Source: Anodontia alba
Taxonomy: Eukaryota; Mollusca; Bivalvia; Lucinida; Lucinidae
Direction of reading: 5' to 3'
Assembly: GCA_964016985.1 (NCBI GenBank)
Contig: OZ024828.1
Location: 74,273,264-74,337,263, forward strand
DNA: 64,000 nucleotides
A program made the translations under genes and the position numbers. Numbering within the stretch: the stretch's first letter is position 1; each line of letters opens with the position of its first letter. The notes beneath the pieces were generated by a model. It was given only the letters and a program-made list of their open reading frames with translations. It had not been told where the DNA came from and did not search any database. Below are positions 22,801-29,619 of the stretch, one piece after another.

Positions 22801-25165
22801 GGAATACTGCCAACCACCTCCACAGTGTGTAAAGACCATTGTAGTGATGGTTTGTTTAAAAAACTTACCTTACTTGTACTGAAATACTGCAAATTACCCC
22901 CAGTGTGTGGAAGGACTGTTGTTGCAACGGTTTATTTAAAGAACTTACTTACATTACTTGTTACTGGAATACTGCCAACCACCTCTACAGTGTGGATGAA
23001 CCATTGTGGTGATGGCTTATTTAAAGAACTTACCTTACTTGTTACTGAAATACTGCAAATTACCTCCAGTGTGTGGAAGGACTGTTGTTGTGACGGTTTA
23101 TTTAAAGAACTTACCTTACATGTTCCTGGAATACTGCAAGCTACCTCCAGTGTGTGGAGGGACTGTTGTAGTGACGGTTTATTTAAAGAACTTACCTTAT
23201 GTGTTACTGGAATACTGGAAATTACCTCCAGTGTGTGGAAGGACTGTTGTTGTGACGGTTTATTTAAAGAACTTACCTTACTTGTTACTGCAATACTGCA
23301 AACTACCTCCAGTGTGTGTAAAGAATGTAGTGATGGTTTATTTAACTTTACTTGTTACTGAAATATTGCAAACTACCTCCAGTGTGTGGAAGGTTTGTTG
23401 TAGTGACGGTTTATTTAAAGAACTTACCTTACGTGTCACTGGAATACTGCCAACCACCTCCAGTGTGTGGAAGGACTGCTGTAGTGACGGTTTATTTAAA
23501 GAGGCAGTGTAATTCTCGACCTCATCTTGTATACATATACGATTCTCTGAAAATACACTCTGAAAACAAAAAGAAAAATTAACAAAAAGGATATCAAATA
23601 TAAAAACATCTTATCACTTAGCATGCTGCATAAATTACAGCAGAATGATGGCATTTTACACCCACAACATAAGTTTCCATGGAGAAATAAATGTAGAAGA
23701 ATATTTATCTAGATACCCTGCCTACAGAGGACTATGTTTGTTTGTTTAAAGTTAGGTCTGTAACTATCAACAATCTTCAATCATTTTGTGATGGTGCCTG
23801 GATGCTTTGTTTGTGTTGAGGTTTTACGGCCCAGTCAACCCAATGGGGTCATGTCGAGCGCGGTCAGCTTACCTAACCACACGTTTACTGGGCAGGCTTA
23901 GTCCTCTAAGCGATTAACCAGTATTGTGCACATTCTTTCGCCAGAAACTGACAACTGCCCTCCTTGAATCAGCGGAAGGGAGAGAATGATCGTAGAAAAT
24001 ATTTCATGATCAATCTCCACGAAAGAATGTTGCCGACCTCGGCGGGGGTTGAACCCGTGACCTCCTGGTCTCCAGTCGGACGGCGCATCCAACTGAGCCA
24101 CCGAGGTCTGTGGGAACTGGCACCCTTTTGTCGTGCACTATAGTATCATGCTCCTAACACAATGACATCATATTACTACCAGTCACATTATAGTGACACT
24201 TGCATGACTAGTCCTAACCCTTCTTCCTAATGTGAAAGAACACGAAACATCAATTTTAGAAAGTTTCAGGCATCAAACCCACAATTTTCTGATGCGAAGG
24301 CAGCCACTCTACCAATGGAACCACTCAGACCAGTATCTAGAGGTATGATACATAGCTCAAGGTAAGGGAGGTAACCAAATAAATAACTGATACCACATTA
24401 TGAGATGTCACAACTCAAGATAAAAAGGTGTTTTTTGATCGAAAAGTACTGATTCTTTTCTTAATTCTCCATGAAAACATATGTTGTGGTACTCACAAGA
24501 AGCACCTTGTTGAGACACTTCTAATGAGTACCCACAACATATATTTTCATGGAGAAATAAACAAAATATATTGTGGATACTCCCTCTCATCTGGTGCTAT
24601 GAAACTTGTCATTAGAATTTCAACTGCAAGGTGATTTTTAGTCTTATGGGCTGAAAAATAAGAAAAATGTTAACATATTGCATAGTGTTTGCTGAAAATA
24701 TATCTTACCCTGAACTATGTGATTGCACAAACAAACAACTCTGCAGCTTTAGAAGCTGACTGTAATTTGTGTATTTTGAAATATTTTCCTTCTTTTTCCA
24801 AACAATAACATCTGATATTCAATTCAATAATTGGAGACAATTTATTTTTTCCAGAAAATAGGGCAAGACATTACATTCAACTTATCAAGAGACTATTTGA
24901 ATGAGTCATCAAGCCTTGGAAAAAAAGAGTAAAAAGTCAGTAATTTGTGATCTGTTGTTGCCTATACATGTAGAGTTAATTGCTAAAGGTTAAAACACTC
25001 AGTACTTGCCCGCACATGTTCTGCATGTTTTTGCCTTTTCAAAGTTCGTAGCCTCATAAATTCAGATCTCACAATTTTCTTCCAGTCAGGCCCTGAAGTA
25101 GATGGCTGGTTTCCATCATCCTTTGGCGGCGACTCAGAGAAATCAACAATGTCAATTTCTGACAT
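9406..25165 (-). CDS. EZH2: EZH2 / Enhancer of zeste, 5' eight coding exons (partial gene)
   Basis: Catalytic subunit of Polycomb repressive complex 2, which methylates histone H3 Lys27 in the nucleus. Eight minus-strand exons give about 377 residues with consistent phases (0,0,0,1,2,1,0,1). Diagnostic segments include [14 protein letters not shown] (exon 1), [11 protein letters not shown] (exon 3), [19 protein letters not shown] and [15 protein letters not shown] (exon 4), [18 protein letters not shown] (exon 5), [13 protein letters not shown] and [17 protein letters not shown] (exon 6), and PCGTDCYLH (exon 7). These match EZH2 domain order: N-terminal helix, EED-binding segment, SRM/SANT1 and the MCSS zinc segment. 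Exon 8 supplies a Ser-rich basic linker with PKGKKRKV, a likely nuclear localisation signal. SANT2, CXC and SET exons are not in the window and should lie left of position 1. Introns carry pogo, mariner, SINE and hairpin insertions. The exon set is secure from conservation; the exact junctions need RNA. Confidence 0.95.
9621..9712. repeat. Hairpin element family P1, decayed copy in EZH2 intron 7
   Basis: The right arm (ggcacttctaatgagtaccc...gtggagaaataag) is intact. The left arm is diverged. Confidence 0.55.
9830..10262. repeat. ~430-bp interspersed repeat, copy B (EZH2 intron 7)
   Basis: Colinear with 4890-5330, including the internal inverted pair around 'cgccaggtccggtgg' / 'gacctggcgaatgttaatgc' and the end 'tgctttttatgcaataatat'. 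It fills most of intron 7. Confidence 0.7.
10451..10542 (-). CDS. EZH2: EZH2 coding exon 7
   Basis: 92 nt; donor CATATT|GTAAGT. Encodes (P)[17 protein letters not shown] and [13 protein letters not shown], matching the HPFHATPNT...PCGPQCY stretch of EZH2. The acceptor is AAG preceded directly by 23 consecutive T (A run at 10546-10568 on the plus strand), an unusual homopolymer polypyrimidine tract. Confidence 0.9.
11305..14214 (-). pseudogene. Pogo-type transposase fused to a C-terminal PHD-like finger, one frameshift
   Basis: Exon 1 (14200-14214) encodes MNRFL and ends CTG|GTAAGT. After a 950-bp intron, exon 2 starts at 13249 (acceptor tttatttcag). Exon 2 opens with a psq/CENP-B-like HTH ([13 protein letters not shown], then [19 protein letters not shown]), then shifts frame at a GGG run (about 13079-13081). 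It continues as [14 protein letters not shown], a second DNA-binding region, and a DDE_1 domain. Counting from the codon at 13059, catalytic Asp are at about 111 (NIDETG), 222 (YDGHKSH) and 258 (TQPLDLG), so DD35D. The last ~45 residues (CCKCGLW...[13 protein letters not shown]...CPHC) look like a PHD zinc finger. One surplus base breaks an otherwise intact gene; a sequencing error is possible. Confidence 0.85.
13300..13880. repeat. Low-complexity and P2-type hairpin inside the pogo intron
   Basis: Holds T runs (about 13371-13400), a P2-like hairpin (gatcaaaatgctcctttaggagcagtttgatcaggg, about 13534-13570, given here as one imperfect palindrome) and a TTTA-rich microsatellite at about 13730-13806. 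Confidence 0.6.
14702..14790. repeat. Hairpin element family P1, decayed copy
   Basis: Left arm ttcttcatgaaagcatgttt, right arm gtgcttctaatgagtaccca; centre cttccccgaggtg. Confidence 0.55.
15008..15205. repeat. Hairpin element family P1, extended copy next to EZH2 exon 6
   Basis: The core hairpin at 15049-15170 (gtactcattagaagcacctc / gaggtgcttctattgagtac) lies inside an outer inverted pair (ggaattgttaagcaggag / ctccttaacaattcc). The full element is therefore about 200 bp and its right end nearly touches exon 6. Confidence 0.75.
15214..15377 (-). CDS. EZH2: EZH2 coding exon 6 (MCSS region)
   Basis: 164 nt; acceptor 'tgtgtatgtttcag', donor CATC|GTAAGT. Encodes [20 protein letters not shown], then IDGPNARSV and [18 protein letters not shown]. 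The Cys residues belong to the zinc-binding MCSS segment between SANT1 and SANT2. Confidence 0.95.
15404..15625. mobile_element. Hairpin element family P2 in EZH2 intron 5
   Basis: Outer ends (accctaaatattgggaca / gggtaaatacagtactc) enclose the core hairpin gacccagatcagaagctgca / agcctctgatcaaggtctac. Colinear with 32225-32425 on the opposite strand. Confidence 0.7.
15787..15905. repeat. Hairpin element family P1, variant arms
   Basis: A near-perfect 119-bp palindrome. The arms read gattgtgggtacttgttaga and accgcctcgccgaggcggt, differing from other P1 copies on both sides at matching positions. Confidence 0.85.
16376..17011 (+). repeat. Pearl/Helentron-like element, complete-looking short copy
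   Basis: Same family as 1-857. It starts at 'ataataccctgccatagc', carries about three ~150-bp units (phrase aatatgggcgtgtctygg at 16600 and 16749) and a GGAC/GACA microsatellite at about 16905-16960. It ends in a hairpin at about 16975-17006 (tacccccac / gtttggcggggta) and A-rich sequence. It lies in EZH2 intron 5. Confidence 0.78.
17030..17125. repeat. P2-type hairpin
   Basis: gtagatcctgatgagatgac and cgtctcgttagaatctgcac surround the core tcgttacgagtcgtctcg. The outer arms are P2 and the core is unique. Confidence 0.6.
17429..17551. repeat. Hairpin element family P1, nearly perfect palindrome
   Basis: 123 bp; arms gatatttttcttatttctcc and ggagaaataagaaaaatatt; centre gaagcgcctcggcgaggcgc. 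Only one or two arm mismatches were seen by eye. Confidence 0.88.
17640..17750 (+). repeat. SINE fragment (3' half, plus orientation)
   Basis: Matches the complement of the SINE body at 22459-22765 (ggttaaccgcttagaggact ... gttgactgggccgt). The tRNA-like head is missing. Confidence 0.7.
18255..18366 (-). CDS. EZH2: EZH2 coding exon 5
   Basis: 112 nt. Acceptor 'caatacttcatag'. Encodes [20 protein letters not shown] then [14 protein letters not shown]. The donor must be AA|GTTGGT to keep phase 2 into exon 6 (H-K-Y-R). This is a weak donor, but it gives the conserved EZH2 sequence across the junction. Confidence 0.88.
18465..18655. repeat. Old Tigger-like MITE remnant
   Basis: Left ctcattatctcaaacactga and right ctttgggataatgagtctac are inverted. 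Internal 'atatctcaaag' resembles the MITEs at 6848 and 58750. Degenerate. Confidence 0.45.
18733..18816. repeat. 84-bp near-perfect palindrome
   Basis: tctgaaaaggagtccactct pairs with agagtacactccttttcaga around gctcccatggggagc. Related diverged arms (tctactctaaaaggaa) recur at about 60277-60330. Confidence 0.75.
19169..19412. mobile_element. MITE family P4, full copy with hairpin core (EZH2 intron 4)
   Basis: TIRs gcgcccggttgttcaaagc / gctttgaacaactgggccc. The core palindrome is the same as at 5473-5716. Confidence 0.85.
19883..20084 (-). CDS. EZH2: EZH2 coding exon 4 (SRM/SANT1)
   Basis: 202 nt, phase 0 to 1; acceptor 'gtctggtttgcag', donor CAAG|GTAACC. It encodes [35 protein letters not shown] and a [10 protein letters not shown] helix, highly conserved in EZH2. 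The tail YGDHQQQ replaces the long acidic stretch of vertebrate EZH2. Confidence 0.95.
20491..20583. repeat. P1-related repeat, left part, interrupted by mariner
   Basis: 'aacgagtacccataacctga...gagaaataaaatatatttct..gatacccctcttatc' resembles the flank of P1 copies (compare 17545-17585). The matching continuation 'tatgaaag' resumes after the mariner at 21839, so the mariner landed in an older repeat. Confidence 0.5.
20584..21838 (-). mobile_element. Tc1/mariner (DD34D) element, 1255 bp, EZH2 intron 3
   Basis: Perfect ~29-bp TIRs begin cgagggtgagtcaataagta at both ends and are flanked by the TA target duplication (20582-20583 and 21839-21840). Length and TIR size fit classical mariner. Nearly intact transposase on the minus strand. 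The clean ends suggest a fairly recent insertion. Confidence 0.95.
20682..21688 (-). pseudogene. Mariner transposase with a single frameshift
   Basis: Starts at ATG 21688 ([16 protein letters not shown]). The N-terminal HTH pair ([19 protein letters not shown], then [19 protein letters not shown]) is followed by [12 protein letters not shown] and catalytic D1 in [14 protein letters not shown]. The frame shifts near 21140 after SRQWVG and continues through [18 protein letters not shown]2 is in [10 protein letters not shown] and D3 in [14 protein letters not shown], with 34 residues between them (DD34D). It ends at 20682 after about 335 codons, the usual mariner length. All catalytic residues remain; only one indel interrupts it. 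Confidence 0.93.
21944..22063 (-). CDS. EZH2: EZH2 coding exon 3
   Basis: 40 codons, phase 0 at both ends: acceptor 'ttatacctag', donor GTT|GTAAGT. It encodes [20 protein letters not shown] and then [12 protein letters not shown], matching the SET-activation-loop region of EZH2. It joins exon 4 as ...QNFV|VEDETV. Confidence 0.93.
22210..23427 (-). repeat. Minisatellite (~81-bp unit) derived from EZH2 exon 2 plus its splice donor
   Basis: About eleven units lie downstream of exon 2 in intron 2. On the minus strand each reads ...ctttaaataaaccgtcacta...cacactggaggt...ggcagtattccag...aag|gtaagt. The period is 81-83 bp (81 is 27 codons). The unit equals the last 81 bp of exon 2 including AAG|GTAAGT. 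The exact donor string persists in most units (near 22253, 22333, 22405, 22858, 23023, 23105, 23187 and 23268). Indels and stops in several units (the first copy downstream of the exon has a stop and no donor) argue against one long read-through exon. A SINE interrupts the array at 22459-22765. Confidence 0.88.
22447..22777 (-). mobile_element. Full-length tRNA-derived SINE with 12-bp target duplication
   Basis: The 307-bp SINE at 22459-22765 is flanked by CTCTAGTGTGTG at 22447-22458 and 22766-22777, and the duplicated site is minisatellite sequence. On the minus strand it begins GGCCAGCCTTGGTGGCTCAG, with a B-box-like GGTTCAACCC. A conserved body follows, and it ends ...CTCAGCACAAACAAA. It serves as the reference copy for the other fragments. 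Confidence 0.93.
23428..23559 (-). CDS. EZH2: EZH2 coding exon 2 (EED-binding segment)
   Basis: 44 codons between acceptor ttttgttttcag and donor AAG|GTAAGT. The start (SVFSENR) and end ([14 protein letters not shown]) line up with the EED-binding region of EZH2 at nearly the same length. The middle (about [16 protein letters not shown]) is much less conserved than the human LNQEWKQRR segment as I remember it. The 3' 81 bp, donor included, is the founding unit of the minisatellite that fills the following intron. Confidence 0.85.
23640..23740. repeat. P1-related half copy
   Basis: 'acacccacaacataagtttc..catggagaaataaatgtag' resembles the right arm and flank of P1. No left arm. Confidence 0.45.
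23806..24110 (-). mobile_element. tRNA-derived SINE, near full length
   Basis: Runs from tttgtttgtgttgaggtttt to gagccaccgaggtct and is highly similar to 22459-22765. No convincing target duplication was seen. It lies in EZH2 intron 1. Confidence 0.85.
24451..24565. repeat. Hairpin element family P1
   Basis: Arms ttctccatgaaaacatatgt and acatatattttcatggagaa; centre gaagcaccttgttgagacactt, slightly decayed. Confidence 0.75.
25010..25165 (-). CDS. EZH2: EZH2 coding exon 1
   Basis: 52 codons from ATG at 25165: an acidic N-terminus ([11 protein letters not shown]...), then [20 protein letters not shown], the conserved first helix of EZH2. The exon seems to begin at 25174 after a 'ttgttttgtttatag' acceptor, so the 5' UTR starts in an upstream exon that was not located. 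The 3' junction reads CGG|GCAAGT, a GC donor. Phase 0 and the match to EZH2 (next residues S-x-F-S) support ending here. Confidence 0.92.
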
Positions 25166-25200
25166 TTTAGTTCACTATAAACAAAACAAAAATAACAACA

Positions 25201-25387
25201 GGGTCCAGTTGTTCAAAGCGTCGTTAGCTTAACTAGCTCGTTAAGGGTCATTTCCTTAACTGTTTTAGTGGATTCAATATACTGATATTTTTTTCAGCAA
25301 AAAATTTCAGCATATTTGCGTATCACTCGATGTAAATTTTAACGATATGTTAACTAACGACATCGTTAGTTTCCAACAACTGGGCCC
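25201..25387. mobile_element. MITE family P4, copy lacking the hairpin core
   Basis: TIRs gggtccagttgttcaaagc and caacaactgggccc. Colinear with the other P4 copies, except that the ~60-bp palindromic core is absent between 'ctgatattttttt' and 'cagcaaaaaatttcagc'. Confidence 0.85.
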
Positions 25388-25404
25388 AGATTATTAATCG
25401 GGAC

Positions 25405-25620
25405 TGTCCACAAATATTCTACTGCACATTCTTTCACCAGTAACTGACAACTGCCCTTCTTGAATCAGTGAAAAGGGAGAGAATGACTGTAGAAAATATT
25501 TCATGATCAATCTCCAAGGAAGAATGTTGCCAACCCAGATGGGCACCGTGGGGGTCGAACCCGCAACCTCCTGATCACCAGTCAGATGCATATCCAACTG
25601 AGCCACCGAGGCCGGCAAGT
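25405..25620 (-). mobile_element. tRNA-derived SINE, 3'-truncated
   Basis: The tRNA-like head is intact on the minus strand (gccggcctcggtggctcagt, B-box-like gggttcgacccc). It stops inside the body at 'gcacattctttcaccag', lacking the 3' third. Confidence 0.8.
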
Positions 25621-26259
25621 CTGCTCTTAGGAGACATTTTACCAAATTTTTTCAGTAATTTTGAAAAACCCAGCCCACACTGTGCAGTTATTACTGTATG
25701 TAAAATATGGTAAGTTTCTTGTGAGTTAATTTACATTTGTATTCTATTTTTCGGTCACACGAATCACCGAAATACCGGAATACTACCGAAATACCGGAAT
25801 ACCCGTGAAAAATATAGGTATACCTGTGAAAGACACCTATTAAAGACACCAATATTGGCTTTAATTAATCAATTAAGTAATATTATGTCAACCTAATGGA
25901 AAAGGGATAATATTTTAACCTCAAATAATTTGCAAATTGTCTTTGAAGTGTTTTTTTTTTTTTTTTTTTTTATTTGAAAACATTGTTGATAGTCCGCTAA
26001 ATCAGAGCCGGAATACGACCGGAATACCCGTGAAAAACGTGAATTACCTACACTTCAAACAAAAAGTACATACGCCTTTTGTATAAAATATTTATCAGTT
26101 GAGTGAATAATTTTATATAAAAAAATATATGGCCAGAAGTAAGTCTCAAACACAACACACCGAAAGTTAATCATTTACGCATGTTTGAAAGTTACACAGA
26201 TTAAACAACCAATGCAATCATGATGAGTAACATCATCCTTACATATCACTGTCTGAGCT

Positions 26260-26400
26260 AATTCAGCAGACGACAAAAAAGAAAAAAAATCGTTATTTGT
26301 TTTATTACCAAGAAAACAGGATTTGACATTTCATGCAATGGAGACAATTTGCATGAAATCCAAATCCTGTTTTCTTGGAAGAATGATAAAAATATTTCAA
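26260..26400. repeat. Hairpin element family P3
   Basis: ccaagaaaacaggatttgac pairs with aaatcctgttttcttgg, with catttcatgcaa / ttgcatgaaat inside. Related copies: 53728-53815, 56880-56995 and, more distantly, 33478-33590. Confidence 0.75.
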
Positions 26401-27830
26401 AACGTCTGTTGAAAACTTTACCCAGAATGTTAAGCGTTGTGGTTTGCAGAAACAAATCGCGCATGGGTCTGTGCATGGTAAAACCTATAATAACTTGTAC
26501 GAAGAGACGAATTAACCTGCACACTCTGAGCCTGCACATCAGTAGTCTGATCAGAGCCTTCGCTAATCGTATGTACCGCCTACAATCTATGGGTTTAACA
26601 AAACGTCTTGTGCTACGAGCGAAGACTCGGGTCAATCTGCGCACTGCACATTCTGATCAGAGCATTCGCTGATCGTATTTACCTTCGATAGCCAGGCTGT
26701 CCAAAGCGGGATAAACAGTGTGACTGTAACATCACATTCTGATCAGATCCTTCGCTGATCGTACAGTATGCACCTTCTTCGGACTCCGGGGTATCCAAGA
26801 AGCTTGCTTTATATAGTGGGTCGATGCACAAACTGACCCGAGTCTTTGCTGGTCGCACATACATTGTACTATAGTACGTTTTGTCGTCTGGTTCATTGTA
26901 AGAACATTGTAAATCATACTTTTGTACCGACGTAATTTTGGTTTAAACTGGAGTTAAAAATGGCCCAGTCAACACTATAAAGGTCGTGTCGAGCCCGCAC
27001 ACTTTTCCGGGGTGGGCTTATTCATAAGCTATTAATCATTTCAACAGTTCATATACTTTGACGATAGAGCCTATTTTTGGAGTTATGGCCATTTGAACAC
27101 CGAAAATATTTTAGTGATTTCTGTAATACATTTTTGTCCACTCTATACCTTGAAAACTATTTGAGATATATATACTATATGACCTAGCTGTTACTGGGAC
27201 GTAAAAAAAACTCACTCACTCATTTGAATTGTCATTAGCCTCTCTTGCCCCTTGTGTGCGTAAAGTGTATGTTTTTGTGTGACAGACACCCTTTTCACAT
27301 GGGCTGTCTTACTGATTCAATGCCTCTTTGATAGCAGAAGCGCCCCTTCAAGGTCACTACTGGTACTAATAACCGCAACTCTTGAATGACAAGGGAGATA
27401 ATAAGGGTGGTTTTCGATTAAAACAGAGGAGCATTTTTTCTAGACCGGAGTATATAATTTCTAGTTTTAATTAAATCTGTTTCCGCGTAGTATGACCCGT
27501 CAACTAAGCATATACTAGTGAAAACAAAACTGATAAATATTTTTCATCTGAACAAATAAAGGGAAAGAAAAAAATATTCTAACGTTGAATTGATTCTAAC
27601 AACGGACGCTCTGCTCTGAACATTCGGTGTAAACAAACACACAAAATTTATTTACGTTTTTTTTTTCGCGGGAAGTGTCACACGACCAACCGAGACTGTG
27701 AACACAGAAAACCAAGGATTGTTTTAGTGATATTTGAACGTGCTTCTCTCGATTTTTTTTATTTATTTTGATAATTTTATATTTTTATGACGTGATTTTA
27801 TCTACTTTTCTACATAGTAATTGGATTACA
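26400..27830. other. Interior of long-TIR element, no recognised gene
   Basis: Contains mirrored 'tctgatcagagccttcgctgatcgta' type blocks (26520-26770; written as fragments shared with family M1) and a SINE-body fragment at about 26955-27010 (ggcccagtcaacactataaa). The rest is unassigned. Confidence 0.45.
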
Positions 27831-27836
27831 CTCAAA

Positions 27837-27905
27837 ATGTCGGAAAGATTGAGGCAAGGAGGCAGGTTCAAGAGAAAGGGGGGCTCATCAAGTCTTCTCG
27901 TATGA
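27837..27905 (+). CDS. Possible first exon or short ORF, basic N-terminus
   Basis: ATG in a good context (tcaaaATGtc) opens a 22-codon frame, MSERLRQGGRFKRKGG then SSSLLV. It ends at TGA, or at a possible GTATGA donor at 27900. The upstream 200 bp is AT-rich and could be a leader. The arginine/lysine-rich start resembles the N-termini of some transposon-borne proteins, but I cannot name the family and found no downstream exon. Confidence 0.3.
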   Translation: MSERLRQGGRFKRKGGSSSLLV

Positions 27906-28439
27906 AAGTAGGGAAACAGAATATTCATGAGCTGTCTGTCTCAGGCCAAGGGGGTGTTTATGATAAAAAAAAAATCTTCTTAAATGTAATGTAATGAAAG
28001 GTCTATATATTATACCCGAATAAAATGCAATGTGCTCTCGCTAGCCTAACCCTTTCTAGACCTTTCAAAAGAGCTTTATTCCCTGACAGTGTCAATTTAT
28101 TGCAAAAAAAAAAAAAAAATGATACAATAAAAGAGGACAGAAAAAATCAGACAGGAAATAAAATAATTTACCTTCAGTTTTTCGGTCCCAAATTGAAGAG
28201 GCTGATCAAGCACTCAAGTATAAGTACTATGATCTATATGGGTAGGTCATTAAATTCCTTTGTTTGTCACTTTGCAAGAAATAGACAAATCGAAAGGTTG
28301 AAAATCTTCATTAGAACTCGTTGAAATTCAGCATGTTGACATTATTTTGTTATCTTTTGTAACACTTCACCGATTACGTCACAGTTACATGTAATGACGT
28401 AGGTAGGCAGTTTTCTGAGGAGGGCCTCAGCGGGGTAAT

Positions 28440-28660
28440 TAAAATAAACACTTATGAGGCTCTCCCAGGGGCTTTGGGGAACAGGGGAATAAGGTCCTTT
28501 ATTTCAGGGGAACAAAAGTCTAAAACTGAAGGTAACAGGGGGACAAAGACAATTTTCGGAACAAGGAACATAGATAATCGGGATTTTGATTAGGGGGAAC
28601 AAGGGAAAATGCCGGGGAAATTCTCAGGGAAACAAGGGAACAGGTACCCCCTCTGGGAGG
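28440..28660. repeat. GGGAACA-rich interspersed repeat, copy 1
   Basis: A run of phrases such as ggggaacaggggaataagg, tttatttcaggggaacaaaa and gtctaaaactgaagg. The complementary strand of 51060-51275 has the same phrases in similar order. Non-coding. Confidence 0.6.
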
Positions 28661-28689
28661 GCTGATATGAATTTACAGTAAAGTTGAGG

Positions 28690-29610
28690 CAAAAATGCTT
28701 ATTGACCCTGTTCCTTTACTTTCCCAAAGTTTTATTACTCTTTTGGTTTTAATGATGGCAATGAAGTGGACGGGTCTTTTTTTACACAATTTTTATATTT
28801 TATCAAGAACTAGACCTTTATTATGGTAATAAGCCATTATATTTAAGACATATTCATTTTGCCATGGCAACAGAAGTCTGAAATTAATTTGGTCAAAAAG
28901 TAACTTTTCATTTCTTACTGCGTATGGATATTGTACATGAGATTTTGTAAAATTTTGTTTCTTATTTTATGGTTATCTTCAGAAATTAACTCTGTGTATG
29001 ATGTGGCGTTTTGACTAACCGCCTATTGTATTTTCAAAAAAAAAAAAAAAAAAAAAAAAATCAGGTCACGTGTGCCTAATTGTGTACAGGAGTAGTCAAG
29101 ATTCTAGCTATGATGTATTTATGTTCCAATGCGAGTGTTAACCGCAGGAAAAAAAAAAAAAAAAAAAAGTTTCTGGAGGTACAGAAAAGCCGTCGCTAAA
29201 AACATTTGATGATCCTGATCCTTTATTTCCAAATTATTAGTTTTTTGGTTTCCATGACAACAATCAAATGGATAGGTCTTTTGCAAAACATTCTTACATT
29301 TTATTGAGAACTACTCATGGAAACTTTTTGGTTAAATTTTGTTGTTGAAACGTATTGATTAGTATGACCATAAAGTCCTTTTTTATGGTAATTTTCCATT
29401 GTGTTTAATTTTTTTTTGGTTGCCATGACAACAGAAGTTTAAAATTAATTTGGTCAGAAAGAAATCTTTTTATTCATACTGCGTATAGATGTTGTATGTC
29501 AAATTTTGTAAAAATTTATATAATATTTTCATAACTATCTTTAGAAATTACTGAGTATGATGAGGTGGGTGGGGTAACTGCCTATTGTATTATCAGAAAT
29601 TTTCCAGGTC
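28690..29610. repeat. Tandem duplication (~400-bp, two diverged copies)
   Basis: 28700-29040 and 29210-29590 share ordered blocks: gacaacagaagttt/ggcaacagaagtct, aaattaatttggtca, tactgcgtatrgat, gattttgtaaaa, ccgcctattgtatt / ctgcctattgtatt. A runs (29036-29060 and 29150-29168) separate the copies. Confidence 0.65.
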
Positions 29611-29619
29611 ACATGTTTC

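Noticed and set aside
22771..23512. Long plus-strand open frames (up to 196 residues) with [19 protein letters not shown] repeats
   Set aside because: They are antisense translations of the exon-derived minisatellite; 81 bp is divisible by three, which keeps frames open.
25205..25744. EZH2 5' UTR exon or promoter directly upstream of exon 1
   Set aside because: The region is occupied by a P4 MITE and a SINE; no donor-bearing leader exon could be recognised.
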